Source of the DNA: Thiomargarita sp. | Lineage (GTDB): Bacteria; Pseudomonadota; Gammaproteobacteria; Beggiatoales; Beggiatoaceae | Direction: 5' to 3' | Assembly (NCBI GenBank): GCA_020720115.1 | Contig: DYPD01000007.1 | Coordinates: 1 to 56,504, forward strand | Length of the DNA: 56,504 nucleotides | Part shown: piece by piece, positions 25,892 through 36,204 of the stretch | How the letters are laid out: every line of letters begins with the position of its first letter | Position numbering within the stretch: the first letter of the stretch is position 1 | The notes under the pieces: model-generated | Database searches by the model: none | Told to the model about the DNA's origin: nothing | What the model saw: only the letters and a program-made list of their open reading frames with translations | Position numbers and translations under genes: made by a program

Positions 25892-27651
25892 CGGAATACT
25901 TCTTCAAAGGTGGTGAGTCCGGCGGCAATTTTACTGGCGCCGCTTAAGCGCAGTGGGTATAGCCCTTCTTTGAGGGCTTGGCGGCGCAGGGCTTGTAGGT
26001 CTAGGTCGTCGTTAATCAAGGCTTCGAGGGTGCGGGTCATGGGCATGATTTCGTAGACGCCCATGCGCCCGTGATAACCGGTTTGGCGGCAGTCTTCGCA
26101 GCCGACGGCTTGGTAAACCTGCGCGGGTGGCGGAATTTTGCGCGGTGTGACCAGGGATTGCCAGAGCACTTCGTCCGTGGGCACCGCTTTTTTGCATTTG
26201 GTACACAGGGTGCGTACTAGGCGTTGGGCGACGACACCGAGTACGGTGGCGTTGATGAGATAAGCGGGTAAGCCGATGTTGAGTAGGCGGGTGATGCTGG
26301 AAGCGGCGTCGTTGGTGTGTAGGGTGGCGAATACCAGGTGTCCGGTCAGTGCGGCTTGCATACTGATTTCGGCGGTTTCTTGGTCGCGGATTTCGCCGAC
26401 CATGATGATGTCTGGGTCTTGACGTAACAGGGTGCGCACGCCGCTGGCGAAGTCTACGCCAATGTTGTGTTGCACTTGCATTTGGTTGAAGCGTTCGTCC
26501 ACGATTTCGATGGGGTCTTCAACGGTGCAGATGTTGATGTCGGGTTTGTAGATGTAGCGTAGCGTGGAATAGAGGGTGCTGGTTTTGCCAGAGCCGGTAG
26601 GTCCGGTGACAAGCACTACGCCGTGCGGACGCTGGATCATCGGTAGCCAGCGTTCTAAGTCCCGCTTGGTAAAGCCCAAGGCTTTGAAATCTTTTACTAA
26701 AACTTCTGGATCGAAGATACGCATGACCATTTTTTCGCCAAAGGCGGTGGGCATGGTGGAGAGGCGTAGCTCAACATTTTTGCCGGTGTCTGGCACTACG
26801 GTTTTGATGCGTCCGTCTTGGGGTTTGCGGCGTTCGGCGAGGTTCATGCGCCCTAGGGATTTGATGCGGCTCACCATGCCGAGCATGACGGCGGTAGGCA
26901 CTTCGTGAATCAGGTGCAACGCGCCGTCAATGCGAAAACGGATTTTACTGTTATCGCGGCGCGGCTCTAGGTGAATGTCGCTGGCGCGTTGGGCAAAAGC
27001 ATGTTGGAGCAACCAATCCACAATCTGCACTATGTGCTGATCGCCTGCGTCCATCTCGGTTTTGCCTTTGCCAATTTCCAGTAATTGCTCGAAATTCTGG
27101 CTACTGCCAGCGGCTTGGCGTTCTTTATCGCCGGCACCTTGGATGGAATGCTGTAGCTTATAAAATTCATCCAGATAGCGTTCTATGTCTACCGGATTAG
27201 CCACCACACGCTGAATGCTTTTTTGCAATGTGTGTTCTAAGTCACTGATCCAATCAGTGATATAGGGTTCGGCGGTGGCGATAGTAAGGCTGTTGTCCTG
27301 AGTAGCAACGGGCAAAATCTGCCAACGTTCGGCATAAAAATGTGAGACCAACGAGGTCAGCTTGGAAAAGTCAGTTTTCAGCGGATCAATGTGTAAATAG
27401 GGCAGTTGCGCTGTGTCCGCCAGCCAGCGCGTGAGGCGTTCGATGCTCAACGGAAAGGCGGGTTGTGTGGCGCTTTGCCATTTCATCGCGGCTATCGCAG
27501 TCAGCGGATGAATGCCTTTACGCTTGTTTTCTTCCGATTCACCCAACAAGCGATTGTGTTGTATTTGATCAATCAACCCTGCTTGTTTCAGGTCTTTTAG
27601 CACCCGTGCAAGAATCAGTTGATTGGCATGAAACTTAGGATTAGCGGGCAT
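25867..27651 (-). CDS. GspE/PulE/PilB-family secretion or pilus assembly ATPase
   Basis: A 594-residue hexameric motor ATPase for type II secretion or type IV pilus extension. The N-terminal ~170 residues are the adaptor domain (RLTRWLADTAQLPYLHIDPLK). The motor has Walker A GPTGSGKT at 350-357, Asp box and Walker B region DPDIIMVGEIRD, His box TGHLVFATLHTNDA, and a C-terminal zinc tetracysteine (LCTKCKKA, CEDCRQTGY). A GAGG ribosome binding site precedes the ATG. No pilin, PilC/GspF or secretin gene is adjacent, so pilus versus secretion cannot be decided from context. The final seven codons lie inside the tandem duplication shared with ftsW. Confidence 0.92.
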   Translation of the reverse strand: MPANPKFHANQLILARVLKDLKQAGLIDQIQHNRLLGESEENKRKGIHPLTAIAAMKWQSATQPAFPLSIERLTRWLADTAQLPYLHIDPLKTDFSKLTSLVSHFYAERWQILPVATQDNSLTIATAEPYITDWISDLEHTLQKSIQRVVANPVDIERYLDEFYKLQHSIQGAGDKERQAAGSSQNFEQLLEIGKGKTEMDAGDQHIVQIVDWLLQHAFAQRASDIHLEPRRDNSKIRFRIDGALHLIHEVPTAVMLGMVSRIKSLGRMNLAERRKPQDGRIKTVVPDTGKNVELRLSTMPTAFGEKMVMRIFDPEVLVKDFKALGFTKRDLERWLPMIQRPHGVVLVTGPTGSGKTSTLYSTLRYIYKPDINICTVEDPIEIVDERFNQMQVQHNIGVDFASGVRTLLRQDPDIIMVGEIRDQETAEISMQAALTGHLVFATLHTNDAASSITRLLNIGLPAYLINATVLGVVAQRLVRTLCTKCKKAVPTDEVLWQSLVTPRKIPPPAQVYQAVGCEDCRQTGYHGRMGVYEIMPMTRTLEALINDDLDLQALRRQALKEGLYPLRLSGASKIAAGLTTFEEVFRVAGTQTA

Positions 27652-27712
27652 TAGGTGCCTCGTAGCAAGTGCAGCAGCATTAAACTGCTGTAGAAAACGG
27701 CATTTTTAGCAT

Positions 27713-27744
27713 AAAAAAAGATGCCTTTTAGAGAAGGCATCTTT
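27713..27744 (-). terminator. Intrinsic terminator for eno
   Basis: On the minus strand AAAGATGCCTT and AAGGCATCTTT form an 11-bp stem with a 6-base loop followed by a run of seven T. It lies 31 bases beyond the eno stop codon and separates eno from the downstream ATPase gene. Confidence 0.92.
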
Positions 27745-27774
27745 CCACAACAGCGTTCAGCATTGCAACCCGTA

Positions 27775-29596
<1,822 letters not shown>

Positions 29597-31741
29597 ATGA
29601 AAATACCTTGTCCATCTCATCTTGTGCGTATTGCAGCGGGTATCTACCTGGTTGTGCTTGCCGCTGAGCCTGTGCCAGCGCAGGAGCTTGATCTGACCAA
29701 ATTGTCGCTGAAGGAATTGCTGGATGTGGAAATCACCCTGGACACAGTGTTTGATATTTTCGGCGCACTGGTGGAAACCAAGCAGGTTTCGGTGGCGACT
29801 GGCAAAAAGCAAGACGCCAGTCGTGCGCCAGCAGTGACTTCGGTGATTACCGCGCAAGACATTGAAGCCATGGGCGCACGCACCCTGAGCGAAGCGTTGG
29901 AAGGGGTGCCGGGTTTTCATGTGGCGCGGCAGAATATCTACCAGCCGGCGTATATAGTGCGCGGCATTTCCTCGATCAATAACCCGGAAATTCTGGTGCT
30001 GATCAACGGCGAACCGCTGAAAGGGCTAGAAAGCGGGGATCGCGGACTGGGCTGGCGCGACATGCCGGTGCAGGCGATAGCGCGTGTTGAGGTGATGCGT
30101 GGACCCGGATCGGCGCTGTACGGCGCGGATGCGTTTTCTGGCGTCGTCAATATCGTCACCAAGACCGCCGATGATATTAAAGGCAGCACGGCGGGCGTGC
30201 GCACGGGCAGTTACAATACTTACGATGCCTGGGCGTTGCACGGCGGCAAATACCAGGGCTGGCAGCTTGCTACTATGCTTGAATACCAGGATACCAATGG
30301 CTTGGACGCGCTGATCCAACAAGACGTGCAAAGCCTAATGGATCAGCAAATGGGCACCCGCGCCTCGCTCGCGCCAGGCAAACTGAACCTGGCTGGACGC
30401 ACCCTGAATGCACACGCCGACATGGCTAAAAAAGCCTGGCGGCTGCGCCTGGGCTATCAGGGACAGTACGACAGCGGCACGGGCTTGGGGGTCAACAACG
30501 CGCTAGACCCCTGGGGACGTTTTGAGCGGGATCGCTTCAGTGCTGATCTGGTTTATCACAATCCCATGTTTACCCCGCACTGGGACTTGACCGTGCAGTT
30601 GAATTACGTTGACGATAGGGCGCAAGGCAAGGAACTGCGAATTTTGCCTTCCGGCACTATGGGTATATTCCCAGACGGGATCATCGCGCACATGGAAACT
30701 GGCGAAGAACACCTTCATTTTGGCGTATCCGGGTTTTATTACGGGTTCGACGACCACTTGCTGCGGATCGGTGCGGGCTACCGCTATGAAGACCTATACG
30801 AAGTGATTTCGCGCAGCAATTTGGGGCTAGGGCTGGATGGCAAGCCAATGCCACCGGGCAGCCCCGTGGTGGACAAGAGCGATACGCCCTTTGCGGTCTA
30901 TCCCGAAGCCTTGCGTAAAAATTGGTATGTGTTCATCCAGGATAGCTGGAATTTGCGCCCAGACTGGGATTTGACCCTGGGATTGCGTTACGACAATTAT
31001 TCGGATTTCGGTTCGACCCTCAATCCTCGTGCCGCGCTGATCTGGCAGGTTACCCCGAATTTCACCAGCAAGCTGCTCTACGGCGAGGCATTCCGCGCCC
31101 CGTCTTTTCGCGAACTGTATCTGAGCAGCAACCCGTTATTGCTGGGTAATCCCGCGTTACAACCAGAAACCATCCGCACCTGGGAACTGGCTTTCGATTG
31201 GCGTGCCAATGACACCCTAAACCTCGCCCTGACCCCGTATTCTTACCGCATTCAGGACAAAATCCTCGCCGAAAGCATCAGCGGACAAGGTGATCTCCGA
31301 GTGATGAAGAGCGCCGGAGAGCAAACAGGCTACGGCGTGGAATTTGAAGCGCGCTGGAAAATGACCAAGAAATCCAGCCTGTTATTCAACTACAGCCACG
31401 CGCACAGCGAACTCAACGGCGGGAAAGCGGAAGGCTATCCCGAACAGGGCGCTTATCTGCGGATGGATTGGCTGGTCTATCCAAGCTGGTATCTGGACAC
31501 CCAGCTCAACTGGATAGGCAAGCGCGAGCGCACGAAATTCGATCCCAGACCCGCGCTGGACGGCTATACCTCGGTTGACCTGACGCTGCGCTACAAAAAC
31601 ATTCGCCAGGGCAACTGGAATTTCGCGCTAGGGGTGCGCAACCTATTCGATACCGACATGCGCGATCCAGGCACGCTGTCAGACGACGTGCCGCTGCCCG
31701 GACGCAACGGGTTTGCCGAAGCGCGTTACCGTTTTGATTGA
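29597..31741 (+). CDS. TonB-dependent outer-membrane receptor
   Basis: A 714-residue outer-membrane transporter with signal peptide (about residues 1-30, ending VPAQ). The N-terminal LTKLSLKELLDVEI motif is typical of a receptor subgroup often found near signalling genes. The plug domain spans ~65-180 (SVITAQDIEAMGARTLSEAL, VRGISSINNPEILVLING, VEVMRGPGSALYGADAFSGVVNIVTK), and a 22-strand barrel ends ARYRFD with the usual penultimate aromatic. It imports a siderophore, cobalamin or other ligand using TonB energy; the substrate is not evident. AGGAAAG precedes the ATG. It converges with the apbE-yfiR-kinase operon, which may respond to it. Local G+C is visibly higher than in the flanking intergenic DNA. 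Confidence 0.95.
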   Translation: MKIPCPSHLVRIAAGIYLVVLAAEPVPAQELDLTKLSLKELLDVEITLDTVFDIFGALVETKQVSVATGKKQDASRAPAVTSVITAQDIEAMGARTLSEALEGVPGFHVARQNIYQPAYIVRGISSINNPEILVLINGEPLKGLESGDRGLGWRDMPVQAIARVEVMRGPGSALYGADAFSGVVNIVTKTADDIKGSTAGVRTGSYNTYDAWALHGGKYQGWQLATMLEYQDTNGLDALIQQDVQSLMDQQMGTRASLAPGKLNLAGRTLNAHADMAKKAWRLRLGYQGQYDSGTGLGVNNALDPWGRFERDRFSADLVYHNPMFTPHWDLTVQLNYVDDRAQGKELRILPSGTMGIFPDGIIAHMETGEEHLHFGVSGFYYGFDDHLLRIGAGYRYEDLYEVISRSNLGLGLDGKPMPPGSPVVDKSDTPFAVYPEALRKNWYVFIQDSWNLRPDWDLTLGLRYDNYSDFGSTLNPRAALIWQVTPNFTSKLLYGEAFRAPSFRELYLSSNPLLLGNPALQPETIRTWELAFDWRANDTLNLALTPYSYRIQDKILAESISGQGDLRVMKSAGEQTGYGVEFEARWKMTKKSSLLFNYSHAHSELNGGKAEGYPEQGAYLRMDWLVYPSWYLDTQLNWIGKRERTKFDPRPALDGYTSVDLTLRYKNIRQGNWNFALGVRNLFDTDMRDPGTLSDDVPLPGRNGFAEARYRFD

Positions 31742-31832
31742 AGAAACAGCCAGGCAGGGCATCCCACGCACCTTAGTTTTATCCATTAAGTAAGGCGCGG
31801 GAAATCATTTTCTTGGGGTGAATGAGGGGAGG

Positions 31833-33356
31833 TCATGTCGCTTCTTCGATTTTGATGGGCAATATCACTTCAAAACGACTGCCTTGACCGGGTTGGCTGC
31901 TGACTTGGATGTCGCCACCCATTAAACGACAAAATTGCCGGCTCAACACCAGCCCTAAACCTGTGCCTCCATATTTTTGTGCTGTTTTATCAGTGGCTTG
32001 CGCATATTTATGGAACAATCGCTGTAGCTCTTCTGCGCTCATGCCAATACCTGTGTCTACCACATAAAAAATCAGGGTGTCTGTTTGTCGTATCGCTCCG
32101 AGCGTGATGTCGCCTTGCTCGGTGAATTTGCAAGCGTTACTGAGTAAATTCAGTAGCACTTGCTGCACTTTAAGCGAGTCGGCGTAGATTTCGCCTAAAT
32201 CTGCTTCGGCTTTGATAATCAAGCGGTTGGCGTTTTTGCGCACGAGCGGCATGATGGTGGACTCGACTTTACGCAGCAGTGGTAGGACGGCAAAGCTCTC
32301 CAAATTCAGCGGCATTTTGTTTGCCTCTAATTTGGATAGGTCGAGTATGTTGTTGAGCAAATTCAGCAAGTATTTGCTGGCGTGGGAGATTTTTTCTAAA
32401 TCTTCGTGATCTTGCGCGTCGCTGGCATCCTCTAACAGCATTTCGCTGTAACCGATAATGGCATTCATGGGGGTGCGTAGTTCGTGGCTCATGCCCGCCA
32501 GAAATTCGGATTTGGCTTTGACTGCTGATTCGGCGTCTTCTTTGGCTTTGAGTAGGGCGGTTTCGTATTCTTTGCGCTGGCTGATGTCTTCCAGTGAGCC
32601 AACAAAACCGTTGCAAATGTTGTCGTGCAACAGGGGTACGGCACGCATTTCCACCCACAGAAAAACTCCACCAAGATCGGTGGATAAGCGAAATTCAGCA
32701 TAAAATTCATTGGGTTGTGCGATTACCCTTTGCCAGTCTAGGAGCAGACGCGGGCGATCTAGCGGGTGTGCAATCTGTAGCCAGTCGCTATCTAGTTGCA
32801 GCAAACCCTTGCCAGTAATCTGTTCCCACTGCGGGTTTGCGTAGAGCAACGTGCCCTGTGCGTCAGTTTGGAAAATGCCGATGGGCGACCAGGTAGACAG
32901 CAGGCGAAAACGCTTTTCTGAGGTTTGAATCTGGCTCAAGAGCAGTTCGCGTTGTTTAATCAATAAGCGCGTGTGCAAATGGACACGAACGCGGGCGCAG
33001 ACTTCTTCTTGCTTGAAAGGTTTGGTGATGTAATCCACTGCGCCCAAGCGGAAACCATCCATCAGGTCTTGGGTGTCGGTTTTGGCGCTGATGAAAATCA
33101 CCGGAATATCGGCATTATTTGGATTCGCTTTCAGGCGGCGGCAGGTTTCAAAGCCATCTATACCGGGCATCATAATGTCGAGCAAAATCAAGTCAGGTTG
33201 GGTACGCTCGGTGATTTTAAGGGCTTTTTCGCCGTCGTTGGCGAAAGAGAGGCGATAGCCTTCAGGCGTTAGCACTTTGCGCAACACGTCAATGTTGGCA
33301 GGCGTGTCGTCTACCATCAAGACTTTGGCTTGGGTTAAATCAAGGTCATTGAGCAT
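31833..33356 (-). CDS. Response regulator/PAS histidine kinase (REC-PAS-HisKA-HATPase)
   Basis: A 507-residue soluble protein. Receiver domain: residues 1-130, with DD at 16-17, phosphoacceptor D60 (ILLDIMMPGIDG) and K in DYITKPF. PAS domain: ~145-260 (FQTDAQGTLLYANPQWEQITG, GSLEDISQRK). HisKA: H291 in FLAGMSHELRTPMNAI. HATPase: NLLSNACKFTEQG, DTGIGM and GGTGLGLVLSRQF. The start codon lies inside the upstream kinase gene (11-base overlap), so translation is coupled. The likely flow is CHASE8 hybrid kinase to this receiver and then its own kinase core, but no DNA-binding or cyclic-di-GMP output domain is encoded nearby. It is the last gene of the operon. Confidence 0.9.
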   Translation of the reverse strand: MLNDLDLTQAKVLMVDDTPANIDVLRKVLTPEGYRLSFANDGEKALKITERTQPDLILLDIMMPGIDGFETCRRLKANPNNADIPVIFISAKTDTQDLMDGFRLGAVDYITKPFKQEEVCARVRVHLHTRLLIKQRELLLSQIQTSEKRFRLLSTWSPIGIFQTDAQGTLLYANPQWEQITGKGLLQLDSDWLQIAHPLDRPRLLLDWQRVIAQPNEFYAEFRLSTDLGGVFLWVEMRAVPLLHDNICNGFVGSLEDISQRKEYETALLKAKEDAESAVKAKSEFLAGMSHELRTPMNAIIGYSEMLLEDASDAQDHEDLEKISHASKYLLNLLNNILDLSKLEANKMPLNLESFAVLPLLRKVESTIMPLVRKNANRLIIKAEADLGEIYADSLKVQQVLLNLLSNACKFTEQGDITLGAIRQTDTLIFYVVDTGIGMSAEELQRLFHKYAQATDKTAQKYGGTGLGLVLSRQFCRLMGGDIQVSSQPGQGSRFEVILPIKIEEAT

Positions 33357-35613
33357 CCGCTAAACTCTCTAGCAAGGCGATGATTCCGCTGCTGTCGTAC
33401 TGATCCAGGCGTTGCTGGCAGTGTTCGGCAAACTGTTGCCACGCGGGTTCACCGCTGCGTAACTGCACAAGTAACTGTTCTAATTCAGTTAATTCGTTAA
33501 ATTCTGCCGCTTCCAACAACTGCTGATAGAGTGCGGGCGGCAATTTCAGCGTTGTAAAATCTATTTCAGCGGCAACCACTGGCTGCTCATCAGCCGCCAG
33601 CACGGGTTCAAACTCTACCTGAAGGTGCTGGCGCAGCGCCTCGTATACAGCTTCAAAATAAAAGGGTTTGCTGATAAAAGCTTGGTAGCCGGCGTCTAGC
33701 ACCTCTTGATTTTGCTGGCGCAAGGGAGACGCAGAAATGGCAATGCACACCGGCATTGCCGTGACCCATTGGGCTTGAATGGCTTGAATCAATTCTACGC
33801 CGTCCATGCCGGGCATCCGAATATCGGAAAATACGACTTCTGGCAGTTGCTGACGCAGCATCGCCAAAGCCGCCGCGCCGCTGTCAGCAAGTGCTACTTG
33901 GATGCCCAAATCGCCCAACAGATGCGCCAACAGGCTGCGATTTTCTTCGATGTCATCCACCACCAATGCGTGTAGCGATTGTCCGGCACGCAAGCGCATT
34001 TTGCCCAAAATCGGGGCAGGTGCGTGCGGGAATTGGCTACTATCGCCCGCTTGCAACGGCAATTCCACCGCAAAACAAGCCCCCTTGCCCAGTTCAGAAT
34101 GCACATTGATGCGCCCTTGCATCAATTCGATCTGGCGGCGGGTAATGGCTAAACCTAAGCCAGTGCCGCCCTTGTCCAGTCCGGCTTGTTCTTGCTGAAA
34201 AGGCTCAAAAATGCTGCGCTGTGCAGCGGGCGCAATGCCGGGACCTGTGTCACACACGGTAAAGCGGTAAAGGGCTTGCGCCCCGTCTGCTGGCGTTGTG
34301 AGGCGCTCTACGCTTAAGGTGACGCTGCCGTTGTCGGTAAATTTTACGGCATTACCCAGCAGGTTAATCAAAATTTGCCGCAGTTTGCCTTGATCGGCAT
34401 AAATGGGTTGTGGAATAGCGACTTGGTTTTGTACTTGCCAGTGCAATTTTTTTTGTGTGCAGCGCAATTGAAACAGGGCGCTGATTTCTTCTAGCAAAGC
34501 TGACAAACAAAAATGCTCTAGGCGTAATTCCACCGCACCTGCTTCGATTTTAGAAATGTCTAAAATATCGTGAATCAACCCCAGCAGATGATTGCCGCTG
34601 CTTTCAATGGTTTTTAAGGCATTGCGCTGGACGGCGGTAAGTTCGGTATCACGGCGCAAAATCTGCGTATAGCCCAACACTGCATTCATGGGCGTGCGGA
34701 TTTCGTGCGACATGTTCGCTAAAAAAATGCTTTTGGCTTTACTGGCAGCGAGGGCTTGATCGCGGGCTTCGGCAAGTTCGACAGTGCGCTGTTCAACTTT
34801 CTCTTCCAAGTGCTGGCGATAGTCTTTAAGCTCTTGGTTATTATCATGAATTTGTCCAAGCATATGATTAAAGCCGTCAATCAATGTGCCCAGTTCATCG
34901 TCGCTATTTTTGTGCGCCCGCACCTGGTAATTTTTCTCTGTGGACACTTGGCGCATGATGTCTAGCAAGTGAAAAACCGGCGCTGTGACCAGACGCTGTA
35001 GACGCGACGCCAGCAAAAATGCCAGTAACATGCTCAGTAACATGACCGCCAGCGTGATGCCTGCTGCCCAAGTCAGACGGTTATGCAATTCGGTTAAATC
35101 GGCGCTGATGTACACAGTGCCCAGTATTTCTTTTTGGAAATAGATATGTTGAAACACCTCAACGCGGTTTTCTTCCCAAAACACCTGATCAGAAACGGCT
35201 AAGCCCGTCACCTCTGGTTTGCGCTGGATAAAGTAGAGGTCGCCCACCGTCAAACCAGGCTTAAAATCCGCTGGCACTTTTTCGTGGCGGAAATAGCTGG
35301 CGAACAACAAGCCATCCTTACCGAAAATGTGCGCACACTGGATATTGGGTTTGGCTTTTAAGGCGCTCATGTTTTCGCGGGCAATACGGGCATCTTGAAA
35401 CAGCAAACCCGCAGTGCTGTTAATGCCCACCAATTCTGCCATTGCCCGCAAATCCAGAGCCACGTTACGGCGAAAAATGAAAAATTCGTTACTGACAAAC
35501 GCCAGCGAAGCCCCCAGCAGCACAATGGCGCTGGTCAGCATGATAATGGCGGTCAGTTTGTTGCGTAACGAACTATTGCGGAAACTGTGGCGTAAGCGAT
35601 TGAGTGCCAGCAT
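33346..35613 (-). CDS. CHASE8-HAMP hybrid histidine kinase
   Basis: A 755-residue inner-membrane kinase. TM1 is at ~20-42. The periplasmic segment ~43-180 reads as CHASE8, the YfiN/TpbB-type sensor (DLRAMAELVGINSTAGLLFQD, LKAKPNIQCAHIFGKDG). TM2 is at ~182-204, HAMP at ~205-260, then coiled coil. HisKA has H303 (FLANMSHEIRTPMNAVLG), and HATPase has NLLGNAVKFTDNG and GGTGLGLAITRRQ. A receiver follows at ~550-680 (VVFSDIRMPGMDG). The C-terminal helical region lacks the H-x-L-K-G of an Hpt domain. The gene directly upstream encodes a YfiR-family protein, the known periplasmic repressor of CHASE8 sensors. I infer YfiR controls this kinase as it does YfiN. It overlaps the next kinase gene by 11 bases. 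Confidence 0.9.
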   Translation of the reverse strand: MLALNRLRHSFRNSSLRNKLTAIIMLTSAIVLLGASLAFVSNEFFIFRRNVALDLRAMAELVGINSTAGLLFQDARIARENMSALKAKPNIQCAHIFGKDGLLFASYFRHEKVPADFKPGLTVGDLYFIQRKPEVTGLAVSDQVFWEENRVEVFQHIYFQKEILGTVYISADLTELHNRLTWAAGITLAVMLLSMLLAFLLASRLQRLVTAPVFHLLDIMRQVSTEKNYQVRAHKNSDDELGTLIDGFNHMLGQIHDNNQELKDYRQHLEEKVEQRTVELAEARDQALAASKAKSIFLANMSHEIRTPMNAVLGYTQILRRDTELTAVQRNALKTIESSGNHLLGLIHDILDISKIEAGAVELRLEHFCLSALLEEISALFQLRCTQKKLHWQVQNQVAIPQPIYADQGKLRQILINLLGNAVKFTDNGSVTLSVERLTTPADGAQALYRFTVCDTGPGIAPAAQRSIFEPFQQEQAGLDKGGTGLGLAITRRQIELMQGRINVHSELGKGACFAVELPLQAGDSSQFPHAPAPILGKMRLRAGQSLHALVVDDIEENRSLLAHLLGDLGIQVALADSGAAALAMLRQQLPEVVFSDIRMPGMDGVELIQAIQAQWVTAMPVCIAISASPLRQQNQEVLDAGYQAFISKPFYFEAVYEALRQHLQVEFEPVLAADEQPVVAAEIDFTTLKLPPALYQQLLEAAEFNELTELEQLLVQLRSGEPAWQQFAEHCQQRLDQYDSSGIIALLESLADAQ

Positions 35614-35617
35614 AGAT

Positions 35618-36190
35618 TTATTCCAGGGTGTCTACTAACTTTGCCAATGCCAGCAAGCGGGCGCTGATGTTCACTCCTGCCTGCTGTGCGACTTGGCGAT
35701 TGATTTCCAAACGTACTCGTTGGTCATCGCCAGTAGCCAGATTTACCATGCCGCCGCGCTCGGCAAACGCTTCTATATCAGAAACCGTCAATACCGGATA
35801 AGCCTGCAACAGCCGCAAAAGCTCAGTCAAATGCGCGGTTTCTGAGCGATCAATAAAAAGCACATGACAGGCAAGCTGCGTCTGCGCTGGCGGGTAGGCA
35901 TAAAACGCTACACGAATAGGATGACCGCGCACCTGTTTGTCACGAATGGCTTCAAAGGCATCGCCAAAGCTATTGTTACCCAGCACACACAGGTTCAACG
36001 GCTGCTCAGCGGTTTGCGTTTGCTCTTGCGGCCATTCCACCATGCGCATTAGGTTGAAAATAAAGGCGGCTTTAAGCGGATACTCGTTGCTCGCAGACGA
36101 CGGGCTAATCAGCAGCAAGCTGCTGATTAAAAACGCTAAAAAACTGCACACTAAGCGGTAGCGACAGAGTCTGATGAAGGCAGAAAACAT
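35618..36190 (-). CDS. YfiR-family periplasmic protein upstream of the CHASE8 kinase
   Basis: A 190-residue protein. I start at MFSAFIRLC (36190), just after apbE; an upstream ATG at 36229 would overlap apbE by 25 bases. A signal peptide or anchor (LVCSFLAFLISSLLLISPSSAS) precedes the DUF4154 domain: NEYPLKAAFIFNLMRMVEWPQE, LNLCVLGNNSFGDAF, ACHVLFIDRSE, VLTVSDIEAFAERGGMVNL and LEINRQVAQQAGVNISARLL. It ends 4 bases before the CHASE8 kinase gene. In Pseudomonas, YfiR binds the periplasmic domain of YfiN and is released by the outer-membrane protein YfiB; here the YfiN-like sensor is fused to a kinase and no YfiB is present. Confidence 0.88.
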   Translation of the reverse strand: MFSAFIRLCRYRLVCSFLAFLISSLLLISPSSASNEYPLKAAFIFNLMRMVEWPQEQTQTAEQPLNLCVLGNNSFGDAFEAIRDKQVRGHPIRVAFYAYPPAQTQLACHVLFIDRSETAHLTELLRLLQAYPVLTVSDIEAFAERGGMVNLATGDDQRVRLEINRQVAQQAGVNISARLLALAKLVDTLE

Positions 36191-36204
36191 TACACCAACG
36201 ACAA

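Noticed and set aside
33346-33560. C-terminal Hpt domain in the CHASE8 hybrid kinase
   Set aside because: The region is helical but has no phosphoacceptor H-x-L-K-G motif.
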